From positions 19,212 to 83,211 of the forward strand of contig LRBF01000217.1 in NCBI GenBank assembly GCA_001580565.1: a stretch of DNA of 64,000 nucleotides, written 5' to 3'. This document shows positions 8,490 through 18,243 of the stretch, one piece after another (the first letter of the stretch is position 1; each line of letters begins with the position of its first letter). The stretch comes from Caballeronia megalochromosomata (GTDB lineage Bacteria; Pseudomonadota; Gammaproteobacteria; Burkholderiales; Burkholderiaceae). The notes beneath the pieces are model-generated. The model searched no databases and was not told the DNA's origin. It saw nothing but the letters and a program-made list of their open reading frames with translations. The position numbers and the translations under genes were made by a program.

Positions 8490-10898
8490 TTACTGCCCCT
8501 TGAACAGATTCATGATGTCCTGCTTTTCCTGCTCGCCGACTTCGGGTGTGGGCGCGGTCACGCCGGACACGCCTTCCTGCGGCGGCGCCTGACTCACGCC
8601 GATGGTCGCGACAAAGCCGTGGCCCGGCGTCATGTCGTCGTAGTACAGCTCGTTGCCGAGCGCGGTGATATCCGGCGGCATCATCGGCTTGTACTCGGGC
8701 ACGCCCTTGAGCGCACGGCCCATGTAATCCATCCACACCGGCAACGCGAGGCCGCCGCCGGTTTCCTTGTCACCGAGGCTGCGCGGATTGTCGTAGCCGA
8801 TCCACGCAATCGCCACGAGCGTGCGCTGATAACCGGCGAACCACGCATCGCGCGAATCGTTTGTCGTGCCTGTCTTGCCGGCGAGGTCGCCGCGCTTCAA
8901 CTGATTCGTCTTCGAGCCTGTGCCGTGCTGCGCGACGCTCTGCAACAGGCTGTTCATCACGAATGCGTTGCGCGGCGTGATCGCGAGCGGCGCGCTTTGC
9001 TGCGCGACGAGCGGTTGCGGATGCGACACGACGCGGCCGTACGGATCGGTGATATCGGCGATCAGATACGGATTCACGCGATAACCGCCGTTCGCGAACA
9101 CCGCATAGCCCGCCGCCATTTGCAGCGGCGTGACGAGGCCCGCGCCGAGCGCCATCGGCAGATAGGCGGGATGACGGTCCGCATCGAAACCGAAACGCGT
9201 GATGTACTGCTGCGCGTACTTCGTGCCGATATGACTCAGGATACGGATCGACACCATGTTCTTCGAGCGCTGCAGCGCGGAGCGCATCGACATCGGGCCG
9301 TCGAAGCCGCCGCCGTAGTTCTTCGGTTCCCACGCCTGGCCGCCGGTTTCGGCGGCGCTGAAGAAGAGCGGGCCATCGTTGATGATGGTTGCGGGCGAAA
9401 GCCCTTTCTCGAGCGATGCCGAATAGATGAACGGCTTGAAGCTCGAACCCGGCTGACGCCATGCCTGCGTGACGTGATTGAACTTGTTCTTGTTGAAATC
9501 GAAGCCGCCGACGAGCGCGCGGATCGCACCGTCCTGAGGCACCATCGAGACGAACGCGCCTTCGACTTGCGGCAGTTGCGTGATGATCCAGTTGCCGTCG
9601 TCGTTCTTCATGAGACGCACGATCGCGCCCGGGCGGATGCGCGAATTCGGCTGCGCGCGCGAGCCCAGCGCGAACTGGACGAAGCGCAGATCGTTGCCGC
9701 TGATGGTCGCCGTGTTGCCGTCGATGAAGCTCGCTTTCACTTCCTTCGGATTCGCCGACGTCACCACCGCCGCGACGATCTCGCCGTTGTCGGGATGCTC
9801 GGCGAGCGCGTCGTCGATGGCCTGCTCGCGGTCATCGGCATCCTTCGGCAAATCGATATAGCCTTCCGGCCCCCGATAGCCATGCCGATGCTCGTAGTCC
9901 ATCAAGCCGTTGCGCAACGCGCGATAGGCGGTGTCCTGATCGGCGGAATCGATCGTCGTCACGACATTCAGGCCGCGCGTGTACGCTTCCTCGCGGTATT
10001 GCGCGTACATCATCTGACGCACCATTTCCGCGACGTACTCGGCGTGCACGCTGAACTCGCGACCCTGTCCCTTCACGACGAGCGGCTGCTTTATAGCCTG
10101 GTCGTAGTCGGCCTGGGTGATGAAATTCAGCTCGCGCATGCGTTGCAGGATGTACTCCTGCCGCACCTTCGCGCGCTTCGGATTGACGACCGGGTTATAC
10201 GCCGACGGCGCTTTCGGCAGCCCCGCGAGCATCGCGGCCTCGGCGAGCGTGACGTCCTTCAGATCCTTGCCGAAGTAGACGCGCGCCGCGCTCGCGAAAC
10301 CGTACGCGCGCTGCCCGAGATAGATCTGATTCATATAGACCTCGAGAATCTGATCCTTCGTCAGCGCGCGCTCGATCTTGTACGCGAGCAGCATTTCGTA
10401 AATCTTGCGCGTGTAGGTTTTCTCGCTCGACAGGAAGAAATTGCGCGCGACCTGCATCGTGATCGTGCTCGCGCCCTGCGACGCGTGACCGTTGGTCAGC
10501 GCGACCGAGCCCGCACGCAGAATGCCGGTGAGATCGACGCCGCCGTGATCGTAGAAGCGCGAGTCCTCGATGGCGAGCACGGCCTTTTTCAGATGATCGG
10601 GCACGTCCTGAATGCGCACGACGCTGCGGCGCTCTTCGCCGAATTCACCGATCAGAACGTGATCCGCCGTATAGATGCGCAGCGGCACCTTCGGCTTGTA
10701 GTCGGTGAGCGCTTCGAGCGAAGGCAGGTTCGGCATCGCAACGACGAGCGCGTAGCCGAGCACGAGACCCGCGCAGACGACGAGCGCGAATACGCTGACG
10801 AAAAATCCGAGCAGAAGCCGCGCCCACCACGGGCGCTTGGTTTTCTTTTGCCTCTCGGGCGGCGTGGACGGCGGGTTGGACGGGGAAGAGGATTGCAT
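8490..10898 (-). CDS. mrcA: Penicillin-binding protein 1A
   Basis: An 802-residue bifunctional peptidoglycan synthase (class A PBP). A cytoplasmic Pro/Ser-rich tail is followed by a membrane anchor at about 28-54. The glycosyltransferase domain has catalytic E111 in LAIEDSRFYDHGG. The transpeptidase domain has SSFKPF (SxxK), SKN and KTGTTN motifs in order. The ATG at 10898 is preferred to a TTG at 10916 because GGTGGTG sits at the right distance. It is divergent from pilM, a conserved arrangement of ponA/mrcA next to pilMNOPQ in many proteobacteria. Confidence 0.95.
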   Translation of the reverse strand: MQSSSPSNPPSTPPERQKKTKRPWWARLLLGFFVSVFALVVCAGLVLGYALVVAMPNLPSLEALTDYKPKVPLRIYTADHVLIGEFGEERRSVVRIQDVPDHLKKAVLAIEDSRFYDHGGVDLTGILRAGSVALTNGHASQGASTITMQVARNFFLSSEKTYTRKIYEMLLAYKIERALTKDQILEVYMNQIYLGQRAYGFASAARVYFGKDLKDVTLAEAAMLAGLPKAPSAYNPVVNPKRAKVRQEYILQRMRELNFITQADYDQAIKQPLVVKGQGREFSVHAEYVAEMVRQMMYAQYREEAYTRGLNVVTTIDSADQDTAYRALRNGLMDYEHRHGYRGPEGYIDLPKDADDREQAIDDALAEHPDNGEIVAAVVTSANPKEVKASFIDGNTATISGNDLRFVQFALGSRAQPNSRIRPGAIVRLMKNDDGNWIITQLPQVEGAFVSMVPQDGAIRALVGGFDFNKNKFNHVTQAWRQPGSSFKPFIYSASLEKGLSPATIINDGPLFFSAAETGGQAWEPKNYGGGFDGPMSMRSALQRSKNMVSIRILSHIGTKYAQQYITRFGFDADRHPAYLPMALGAGLVTPLQMAAGYAVFANGGYRVNPYLIADITDPYGRVVSHPQPLVAQQSAPLAITPRNAFVMNSLLQSVAQHGTGSKTNQLKRGDLAGKTGTTNDSRDAWFAGYQRTLVAIAWIGYDNPRSLGDKETGGGLALPVWMDYMGRALKGVPEYKPMMPPDITALGNELYYDDMTPGHGFVATIGVSQAPPQEGVSGVTAPTPEVGEQEKQDIMNLFKGQ

Positions 10899-11148
10899 TA
10901 GCACCACCAAAAACAATCACGCGATTATAGCTGTCCGGGTTTGGGACTTTTCTGAGACCTTTCAGTGCGCGCCGGTCACGCGCGCTTGCCGCTGACTTCA
11001 AGATACCCGCGATCGTGCGCGGAAGCATCCTTCTAACGCGAGCGTTGGCCATTTGGCCGAGTGTTCGCCGCCGATGCCGCTCGCGACAATCCTTCCCACA
11101 TCAAGCGCCCGAACGGTTCGGCGCGCGAGTGAATGGAAGGAGTGGGTC

Positions 11149-12150
11149 ATGAGCAACGAAAAGACGCTGCGCGGCACGATGCTGACGGTCACGCGGCGCT
11201 ATGCGGCGGGCATCGACGTGGGCGAGGACGCGGTGCGGCTTGCAGTCGTGAGCAGACGATTGAGAGCGAACGCGGCGGTGTGCATTGAACATCTGGAGTC
11301 GGTGGCGCTGCCCTCGGGCGCAGTAATCGACGGCGACTTCGTCGATCGTGCGCCTGTCGTCGCGGCGTTGCGTGAGGCGTTCGGGCGCCTGCCGGAGAAC
11401 GGCGCGTGGCGCTCGCTGCGTTGCGCGATGAGCCTGCCCGCGTCGGCGACGCTCACGACGCAGGTTCCGCTCGCGCGTCTGATCGACGGTCACGAGCCGC
11501 TCGTGTCTTCGATCGGCGGCGACCCGCGCGGCATGCTCGAACCGGCGGTGCTCGCCGAAGCCGAGCGCGCGGCGGGAATCGAACGTGGCGCGCTCGCCGT
11601 GGACTGGTCGGTGCAGACGCGGGAAGACGGCGAGGCGCAGGTCGCGATCGCGGCCACGGCGCGGCGGCATGTCGAGGCGCGTGTCGAAACCGCGGCGGAA
11701 GCGGGCATCGCGCTATCGGCCATCGACGGCGAACCGGCCGCCGCGTTGCGCGCGATGCGTCATGCCGGCGCGGTCGAGCTGGACGCCGACGCACGTTTTC
11801 TCGTCTGCTGGCTGGAAAGCACCGGCCTGCACGGCTGGCTCGTCGGCCCGCGCGGTGTCGAAAACGAAGTCCGGTATCCGGCGCCGGAACATCGGAGCAT
11901 CGCCGATGCGCTGCACGAACTCGCGGGACAGGAGGCGCCGCTCGACTGCATCTATGTGGGCGGGCAGATCGAGCTGATGGCGCACGCGGGCCTTCCGCTT
12001 CCCGTTCTGGGCAAGAGCTTCGGCTGCGCGGCGCTGCCTTTCGAAGCCGCGCCGTACTGCAACGGCGCGACCGAAATCCAGGCTGCGCACCGGCATTCGC
12101 CGCGCTTCGCAGCCGCGTTCGGGCTGGCCTTGCGCGAGGTGTTGCAATGA
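11149..12150 (+). CDS. pilM: Type IV pilus assembly protein PilM-like
   Basis: A 333-residue actin-like ATPase-fold protein, the cytoplasmic platform that docks PilN at the inner membrane. The N-terminus has the actin-fold phosphate loop YAAGIDVGEDAVRLAVV. It is somewhat divergent and slightly shorter than the Pseudomonas protein. The ATG at 11149 is set by an AAGGAG site at 11137-11142. The next gene starts inside its stop codon (ATGA), the first of three such overlaps in this operon. Identity rests on the fold signature and the pilNOPQ context. Confidence 0.85.
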   Translation: MSNEKTLRGTMLTVTRRYAAGIDVGEDAVRLAVVSRRLRANAAVCIEHLESVALPSGAVIDGDFVDRAPVVAALREAFGRLPENGAWRSLRCAMSLPASATLTTQVPLARLIDGHEPLVSSIGGDPRGMLEPAVLAEAERAAGIERGALAVDWSVQTREDGEAQVAIAATARRHVEARVETAAEAGIALSAIDGEPAAALRAMRHAGAVELDADARFLVCWLESTGLHGWLVGPRGVENEVRYPAPEHRSIADALHELAGQEAPLDCIYVGGQIELMAHAGLPLPVLGKSFGCAALPFEAAPYCNGATEIQAAHRHSPRFAAAFGLALREVLQ

Positions 12151-12830
12151 ACGCCGCCATGGTCGATGGATTCAATCTCCTGCCGTATCGCGCGAGAAAG
12201 CGGCGCGAAGTGCGGCGTCAGCGGCTCGCGCTGCTTGGCGCGGTGAGTCTGGCCGCTTGCGCGGCCGTCGGCGCCGTGGCCGGCTGGGACGGGCTCGAGC
12301 GTGCGCGTCTGGACGAGCGGCGCATGGCGCTGGAGGCGTCGCTGCGTACATCGGGCGCGCAGATCGATGAACACGCGCGGCTCGTTCGCGCCGAAGCGGA
12401 GCGGCGGCGCATGCGTGAGGCCGCGCAGCCGATCGCCCTACCGCGCGAGCGCTTCCTCGCGCTCCTCGAAGCGCTCGCCGATGCGCCCCCGCAACGCGGC
12501 GTCGCGCTGCAGCGAGTGTCACAACGAACCAACGAGGTCGAGCTTGCCGCGCTCGCGCCCGATTCGCAGGCGGCCGCGCAATGGCTCAAGCGGCTGGAAC
12601 ACCTGCGCGGCGTGCAGGCGGTGGAAGTGATCGAGATGAAGCGGCGCGCGGATGCGGCGCCTTCGGCCAGGCGTGGCGCGCCGGCACCTTCCGCAGAACG
12701 TGCCGCGTATTTCGAGTTCGTCGCGCTCGTGCGCTATGCGCCGGATCATTCGCGCGACGAGGCCGCGTCGCGTCAGGCGCATCCGATATTGACAGCCGGT
12801 CGCCCGCCCGCGCAGGAGAAACGCCCATGA
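12147..12830 (+). CDS. pilN: Type IV pilus alignment protein PilN-like
   Basis: A 227-residue bitopic inner-membrane protein. It begins with the conserved motif FNLLPYRARKRR (about 8-19), the PilM-binding peptide of PilN, followed by one membrane segment near 27-47 and a periplasmic coiled-coil/ferredoxin-like domain. It overlaps pilM by 4 bases and pilO by 4 bases, so translation is probably coupled. Ala/Arg-rich codon use matches neighbouring genes. Confidence 0.85.
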   Translation: MNAAMVDGFNLLPYRARKRREVRRQRLALLGAVSLAACAAVGAVAGWDGLERARLDERRMALEASLRTSGAQIDEHARLVRAEAERRRMREAAQPIALPRERFLALLEALADAPPQRGVALQRVSQRTNEVELAALAPDSQAAAQWLKRLEHLRGVQAVEVIEMKRRADAAPSARRGAPAPSAERAAYFEFVALVRYAPDHSRDEAASRQAHPILTAGRPPAQEKRP

Positions 12831-13696
12831 GCACGATTCCGATGAACTTCGCCGCGAAAACGCGTTCGCGCGGTGCGCAATCCATATTGCAGCCGCTCGA
12901 TGAATGGTCGTGGCGCCGTACCACGTGTGTCGCGATTGCATTGGCTCTGCTCGTCTTCGTGCCCGGACTGCAAGCCTGGCGGACGCTGCACGCGAACCGG
13001 CTCGATGCAAGCCGCATCGCGTGGGCGGCGACGCAGGCGAAGGTGCAGGACGCGGGGCGCATCGCCGCGGAACTGCCCGGTCTGCGAGCACGGGCGGCGT
13101 CGGGCCGCATGGAGCCGGAGCACTGGAGCGCCGCCGACGCGTTGCGCGCAATCGCCGATCTGGCGGCGCAGAGTGGTTTGCGTGTCGTGGGTATCGAGCC
13201 TGTCGCGCTCAGGGGCGGCGAGCCGAAGGCGCGCGACCCGATCCCGGCGCGTGCGCTCAAGTTGCGCGCGGACGGCGCCTTTGCGGAGACGCGACGGTTT
13301 CTAGAAGCGCTCGCCGGTCTGCCCCGGCTCGTCGTGCCTGAAAACGTGCAGATCAAACAACAGGCGGGGACGCTTGCGATCGAAGCGACGCTGCGCATCT
13401 TCGAAACGCTGCCGGCGGTATCGCCCGTTGTGGCGTCACGCGCGAGCGCGTTCGTCGTCGATCCGTTCGGCAGTCCGGACGCCGCGCTGCAGGGAGGCGA
13501 CATGCTGCTCGTGGGCACCTTCGTCGGACGCCGCCGCGCGATGGCGTTGCTGCAGAGCGGCCGTGAGATCGACGTCTTCGCGACCGGGCAGAAGATCGGC
13601 GACGAACGGCTCGGGCGCAACATGCCGCGCGCGATCGAGCTGGCTCGCACGGACGGCATGTCGCGCAGGCTGACATTCGCGGAGGATCGCAAGTGA
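12827..13696 (+). CDS. pilO: PilO-PilP fusion-like pilus alignment protein
   Basis: A 289-residue inner-membrane protein. Residues 1-30 are cytoplasmic, 31-50 form a membrane segment, and about 55-205 resemble the PilO coiled-coil plus ferredoxin-like domain. The last 80 residues or so (from VVDPFGSPD) look like the PilP beta domain, with LLVGTFVGRRRAMALLQSG, then TGQKIGDERLG and ending RRLTF. PilP is normally a separate lipoprotein between PilO and PilQ; here there is no lipobox and no separate pilP before pilQ. The fusion reading is inference from motif order. Both ends overlap neighbours by 4 bases. Confidence 0.72.
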   Translation: MSTIPMNFAAKTRSRGAQSILQPLDEWSWRRTTCVAIALALLVFVPGLQAWRTLHANRLDASRIAWAATQAKVQDAGRIAAELPGLRARAASGRMEPEHWSAADALRAIADLAAQSGLRVVGIEPVALRGGEPKARDPIPARALKLRADGAFAETRRFLEALAGLPRLVVPENVQIKQQAGTLAIEATLRIFETLPAVSPVVASRASAFVVDPFGSPDAALQGGDMLLVGTFVGRRRAMALLQSGREIDVFATGQKIGDERLGRNMPRAIELARTDGMSRRLTFAEDRK

Positions 13697-15207
13697 GCCG
13701 GACCGCGATGCTTTTACGCAGATTCGCGGGAACGGGCGCGGCGGCGCTGCTGTTCGCGCACACCGCGCTTGCCGCCGATACCGCCGACATGGTCATCGCG
13801 CCGTTGCCTCCGCTGCCAGCATCGTTCGATGCGCAGCCTCTCGATCCGCTCGAATCCAGGATTTCCGTCGCACAGGACGCGGACGCCAGCGCGCCCGTAA
13901 AACCAGCGGCGGAAACGGCGGACGCGCTCGAAGGCCCGCCCGTGCCCTTGCCGAAACTCGAACGGCTGAGCGACGCGCGGCACGACGGCGGCAACGTTGA
14001 TGGCGGCAAGCCGATCACCCTCGACCTGAAAAACGCCGACCTCGGCGCCGCGCTGTCTGCATTCGCGCGCTTCACGGGGCTGAACATCGTCGCGAGCGAA
14101 AAAGTGCGCGGACAGGTGTCGATGAATCTCGTCGCCGTGCCGTGGCGGCGCGCGTTCGACACGTTCCTCGAAGTCCACGGTCTCGCGATGGAGCAGCACG
14201 GCAACGTGATCTGGGTCGCGCCGCTCGCCGAACTCGCCGCGCGCGAGAAGCTGCGGTTCGAAGCACACGCGCGCGCCGCGGACCTCGAACCGCTCGCGAG
14301 CCGTACGTTCGTGCTGCGCTATTCGCGCGCGGAAGAGCTTCGCAAGATGCTGAGCGGCTCGGGCAGTCAGCGCGTGCTGTCCAAACGCGGGTCCGCCATC
14401 GCCGATGCGCGCACGAACCTGCTCTTCATCACCGATCTGAATGCCCGCGTCCAGCAGATCGCGGAGTTGATCGCGCTGATCGACATACCGACGCCGCAGG
14501 TGATGATCGAGGCGAAAATCGTCGAGGGCGAGGCGGGTCTGTCGCGCAATCTCGGCGTCAAGCTGGGCGTCGCGCCGCAGAATGATCCTGCGACCGGGTT
14601 CGCGGGCGGCAAGGACGGTGTGGTATACGATCTGTCGGAGGGGCTGATCAACGGTTTCGACGCGGCGACCGCCGGGCTCACGTTGTTCGTCGCCCAGGCA
14701 ACGCGGTTGCTCAATCTCGAACTGAGCGCGCTGGAAGCCGAAGGCCGCGGACAGATCGTCTCGCGTCCGCGTGTCGTGACGGCGGACCGGGTGAAGTCCA
14801 TCGTCGAGCAGGGCATGGAAGTGCCGTACCAGGCGAAGGTCGGCAACGGCATGTCGGGCGTGCAGTTTCGGCGCGCAACGCTCAAACTGGAGGTTGAGCC
14901 GCAGATCACGCCGCACGGCCACGTCATTCTCGATCTCGACATCACGAAAGACAGTCTCGGCGAGCAGACGGCGAACGGGCCGGCCATCCACACCAAGCAT
15001 GTTCAGACGCGCGTGGAAGTGGAGAACGGCGGCACCGTGGCGATCGGTGGCATTTATTCCGACGACGAGCGCGACGACACGACCGGCGTACCGGGACTGT
15101 CGAAACTGCCGCTGATCGGCTGGCTGTTCCGTCACGACGCGCGGCGCAGCTCGAAGAGCGAACTCGTCATACTGATTACGCCGCATGTCCTCGCGTCGGG
15201 CGGCTGA
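13693..15207 (+). CDS. pilQ: Type IV pilus secretin PilQ
   Basis: A 504-residue outer-membrane secretin. A signal peptide (ending AHTALAA, about 28) is followed by a Pro-rich linker, an STN/N0-type domain (about 110-180, starting ITLDLKNADL), a secretin N1 domain (about 195-265) and the secretin barrel with EVPYQAKVGNG and the C-terminal GLSKLPLIGWLFR. It lacks the N-terminal AMIN repeats that make Pseudomonas PilQ over 700 residues. The GTG at 13693 overlaps the pilO stop and has GGAGG about 8 bases upstream. No motor genes pilB or pilC follow. Confidence 0.9.
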   Translation: MSRTAMLLRRFAGTGAAALLFAHTALAADTADMVIAPLPPLPASFDAQPLDPLESRISVAQDADASAPVKPAAETADALEGPPVPLPKLERLSDARHDGGNVDGGKPITLDLKNADLGAALSAFARFTGLNIVASEKVRGQVSMNLVAVPWRRAFDTFLEVHGLAMEQHGNVIWVAPLAELAAREKLRFEAHARAADLEPLASRTFVLRYSRAEELRKMLSGSGSQRVLSKRGSAIADARTNLLFITDLNARVQQIAELIALIDIPTPQVMIEAKIVEGEAGLSRNLGVKLGVAPQNDPATGFAGGKDGVVYDLSEGLINGFDAATAGLTLFVAQATRLLNLELSALEAEGRGQIVSRPRVVTADRVKSIVEQGMEVPYQAKVGNGMSGVQFRRATLKLEVEPQITPHGHVILDLDITKDSLGEQTANGPAIHTKHVQTRVEVENGGTVAIGGIYSDDERDDTTGVPGLSKLPLIGWLFRHDARRSSKSELVILITPHVLASGG

Positions 15208-15299
15208 ACGCCGGCTCGAAGGCGGCGCGACTCGACAAAGCGGGCGGTTTGCCCTTAAGCTGCCGCACGAAGAAATTCGATACTGTAAAAGGATCCAGG

Positions 15300-15851
15300 T
15301 TGCAGGAAGGGCACGCGAACGCGAACATTTTTTTCGTCGGACTCATGGGGGCGGGTAAAACCACCGTGGGCCGTGCGGTTGCGCGCCGTCTGCAGCGCTC
15401 CTTCATCGATTCGGATCTGGAGATCGAGGCGCGCACGGGCGCCCGCATCCCGGTGATCTGGGAACTCGAAGGCGAGGCGGGTTTTCGTCAGCGCGAAGCG
15501 AGCATCATCGACGAGCTGTCGCAGCGAAGCGGCATCGTGCTCGCGACGGGCGGCGGCGCGGTGCTGCGGCCCGAGAACCGCGAACATCTGAAGAATCGCG
15601 GCATCGTCATCTATTTGCGCGCCAATCCGCACGATCTCTGGCAGCGCACGCGGCGCGACAAGAATCGTCCGCTGTTGCAGACGGAAGATCCGCGCGGCAA
15701 GCTCGAAGCACTCTTTCAGACGCGCGATCCGCTGTATCACGAATGCGCGCATTTCGTCGTGGAAACGGGGCGGCCGACCGTGAACGCGCTCGTCAATATG
15801 GTCTTGATGCAACTGGAGGTAGCCGGCGTCGTCAAGTCGGCTGAGTCATAA
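15300..15851 (+). CDS. aroK: Shikimate kinase
   Basis: A 183-residue kinase phosphorylating shikimate in the chorismate pathway. Walker A is GLMGAGKT at 14-21, with DSDLEIE and the GGGAV loop further on. The start is probably TTG at 15300, which has AAGGA six bases upstream and gives the family-typical short N-terminus; an in-frame ATG at 15249 would add 17 residues with no homology. The stop overlaps the first base of the aroB start (TAATG), so aroK-aroB are coupled. Confidence 0.92.
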   Translation: MQEGHANANIFFVGLMGAGKTTVGRAVARRLQRSFIDSDLEIEARTGARIPVIWELEGEAGFRQREASIIDELSQRSGIVLATGGGAVLRPENREHLKNRGIVIYLRANPHDLWQRTRRDKNRPLLQTEDPRGKLEALFQTRDPLYHECAHFVVETGRPTVNALVNMVLMQLEVAGVVKSAES

Positions 15852-16936
15852 TGTCCGCCATGATTACCGTCAACGTCGAACTGGGCGAGCGCGCCTATCC
15901 CATTCATATCGGTGCGGGCCTGATCGGCCGCACGGAGCTTTTTGCGCCGCACATCAAGGGTGCGTCGGTGGCGATCGTCACCAATTCCACCATCGATCCG
16001 CTCTACGGCGACCGGTTGCGCGCCGCGCTCGAACCGCTCGGCAAGAAGGTGACGACCGTTGTCCTGCCGGACGGCGAGGCGCACAAGAACTGGGAAACGC
16101 TCAACAAGATCTTCGATGCGCTTCTCACCGAACGCGCCGACCGCAAGACCACGCTCATCGCGCTCGGCGGCGGTGTCGTCGGCGACATGACCGGTTTCGC
16201 CGCTGCGTGCTACATGCGCGGCGTGCCGTTCATCCAGGTCCCGACCACGCTACTCTCGCAAGTCGATTCGTCGGTCGGCGGCAAGACGGGCATCAATCAT
16301 CCGCTCGGCAAGAACATGATCGGTGCGTTCTATCAGCCGCAAGCGGTCATCGCGGATATCGGCGCGCTGCACACGCTGCCGGAACGCGAGCTCGCAGCGG
16401 GCATCGCGGAAGTCATCAAGACGGCGGCAATCAAGGACGCGGCGTTCTTCGACTGGATCGAAAGCAATATCGACGCACTGAATCGCCGTGACGACGACGC
16501 GCTCGCGCACGCGGTGAAGCGGTCGTGCGAGATCAAGGCATCGGTCGTCGCCTCGGATGAGCGCGAAGGCGGCCAGCGCGCCATTCTCAATTTCGGCCAT
16601 ACCTTCGGCCATGCGATCGAAGCCGGGCTCGGCTACGGCGAATGGCTGCACGGCGAGGCGGTCGGTTGCGGCATGGTCATGGCGGCGGATCTGTCCGTGC
16701 GCCTCGGCAGGCTCGACGAAGCCGCGCGTCAGCGTCTCGTGCGCGTGATCGAAGCGGCGAAGCTGCCGGTGACGGCGCCGAAGCTCGGCGACGACCGCTA
16801 CGTCGATCTGATGAAGGTCGACAAAAAGGCCGAAGCCGGCGAGATCAAATTCATTCTGCTGACCCGCTTCGGCGCGACCGAGATCACGAGCGCGCCCGAT
16901 CAGGCCGTGCGCGCGACGCTCGCCGCGAGCGTCTGA
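15851..16936 (+). CDS. aroB: 3-dehydroquinate synthase
   Basis: A 361-residue NAD- and zinc-dependent enzyme converting DAHP to 3-dehydroquinate. The NAD-binding ALGGGVVGDMTGF, the substrate loop SSVGGKTGINHPLGKN and zinc ligands in HTFGHAIE and WLHGEAV are all present. It may instead start at ATG 15860 (MITVNVEL), which matches relatives better; neither site has a strong ribosome site. It follows aroK with a 1-base overlap and precedes dgt by 44 bases. Confidence 0.96.
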   Translation: MSAMITVNVELGERAYPIHIGAGLIGRTELFAPHIKGASVAIVTNSTIDPLYGDRLRAALEPLGKKVTTVVLPDGEAHKNWETLNKIFDALLTERADRKTTLIALGGGVVGDMTGFAAACYMRGVPFIQVPTTLLSQVDSSVGGKTGINHPLGKNMIGAFYQPQAVIADIGALHTLPERELAAGIAEVIKTAAIKDAAFFDWIESNIDALNRRDDDALAHAVKRSCEIKASVVASDEREGGQRAILNFGHTFGHAIEAGLGYGEWLHGEAVGCGMVMAADLSVRLGRLDEAARQRLVRVIEAAKLPVTAPKLGDDRYVDLMKVDKKAEAGEIKFILLTRFGATEITSAPDQAVRATLAASV

Positions 16937-16980
16937 TTCGCGCGAGCGGCGGCTAGAACCACGACGATGCGGAGCAGCCG

Positions 16981-18201
16981 GTGAGCGAAACAGAACAGCA
17001 ACTTCCGCCGGGCATGCCGCCGACGCTCGCGCTCGAAGCGCATCTCGCGCCGTATGCCGCGCACGCGTCGCAATCGCGCGGCCGGCGCTTCGCCGAAACG
17101 CCGCCGGCGGCGCGCACGGAGTTCCAGCGCGACCGCGATCGCATCGTGCATTCGACCGCGTTTCGCAGGCTCGAATACAAGACACAGGTCTTCGTCAATC
17201 ACGAAGGCGATCTCTTCCGCACGCGCCTCACGCATAGTCTCGAAGTCGCGCAGATCGCGCGTTCGGTCGCGCGCAACCTGAGGCTGAACGAGGATCTCGT
17301 CGAAGCCATCTCGCTCGCGCATGATCTCGGCCACACGCCGTTCGGCCACGCCGGGCAGGATGCGCTGCACGAATGCATGCGCGATCACGGCGGCTTCGAG
17401 CACAATCTGCAAAGCCTCGCCGTGGTCGATCAACTCGAAGAGCACTACGGCGCGTTCAACGGCCTGAACCTCTGCTTCGAGACGCGCGAAGGCATTCTCA
17501 AGCATTGCTCGCGCGAAAACGCGCGCAAGCTCGGCGAACTCGGCGAGCGCTTTCTCGCGGGCAAGCAGCCGTCGCTCGAAGCCCAGATCGCCAATGTCGC
17601 CGATGAAATCGCGTACAACAATCACGACGTGGACGACGGCCTGCGCTCCGGCCTCATCACGCTCGAACAGCTTTCCGAAGTCAGTCTCTGGCACACCCAT
17701 TGCGACGCGGCGCGTGCCGACTATCCGGACATCGAAGGGCGCAGGCTCATCCACGAGACGATCCGCCGCATCATCAATACCTTGATCGTCGATCTGATCG
17801 AGGCGACGGGCCGCAATCTCGAACGCGTCGCGCCGCAATCGGTCGACGACGTGCGCAATGCGCCGCCGCTCGTCGCGCACAGCGATGAAGTCGCGGCACA
17901 GGCGGCGCAACTCAAGCGCTTTCTGTTCAAGAACCTGTACCGGCACTATCGCGTGATGCGTATGGCCAACAAGGCGAAGCGCGTGGTGACGGGCCTTTTC
18001 GAAGCCTTCACCGACGATCCGCGGCTCCTGCCGCCCGCCTATCAGGCGCGCGGGCCGGTGACGGAGGAATCGGCGAACGACGCGCCATCATCGCCCCATG
18101 ACAGCTCGCAGGCGCGACTCATTGCGCATTACATCGCGGGCATGACCGATCGCTATGCATTGAAGGAGTATCAACGCCTGTTTGTCATCGACAACAATTA
18201 A
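16981..18201 (+). CDS. dgt: Deoxyguanosinetriphosphate triphosphohydrolase-like protein
   Basis: A 406-residue HD-superfamily protein hydrolysing dNTPs to deoxynucleosides and triphosphate. The metal-binding motifs are visible as RLTHSLEVAQIAR and LAHDLGHTPFGHAG, followed by the GFEHNLQSL helix. The C-terminus carries a typical ALKEYQRLF end. It starts at GTG 16981 with GGAG just upstream. Conserved after aroB in this family of genomes; substrate specificity among dNTPs cannot be told from sequence. Confidence 0.93.
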   Translation: MSETEQQLPPGMPPTLALEAHLAPYAAHASQSRGRRFAETPPAARTEFQRDRDRIVHSTAFRRLEYKTQVFVNHEGDLFRTRLTHSLEVAQIARSVARNLRLNEDLVEAISLAHDLGHTPFGHAGQDALHECMRDHGGFEHNLQSLAVVDQLEEHYGAFNGLNLCFETREGILKHCSRENARKLGELGERFLAGKQPSLEAQIANVADEIAYNNHDVDDGLRSGLITLEQLSEVSLWHTHCDAARADYPDIEGRRLIHETIRRIINTLIVDLIEATGRNLERVAPQSVDDVRNAPPLVAHSDEVAAQAAQLKRFLFKNLYRHYRVMRMANKAKRVVTGLFEAFTDDPRLLPPAYQARGPVTEESANDAPSSPHDSSQARLIAHYIAGMTDRYALKEYQRLFVIDNN

Positions 18202-18243
18202 TATCGCGCGTTTCAAGCGCGAATCCTAAAAGGAGACTCATCG

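Noticed and set aside
8619..10901. A 760-codon open frame on the plus strand opposite mrcA
   Set aside because: Same shadow effect; the minus-strand frame has all PBP1A motifs and the plus-strand frame has none.
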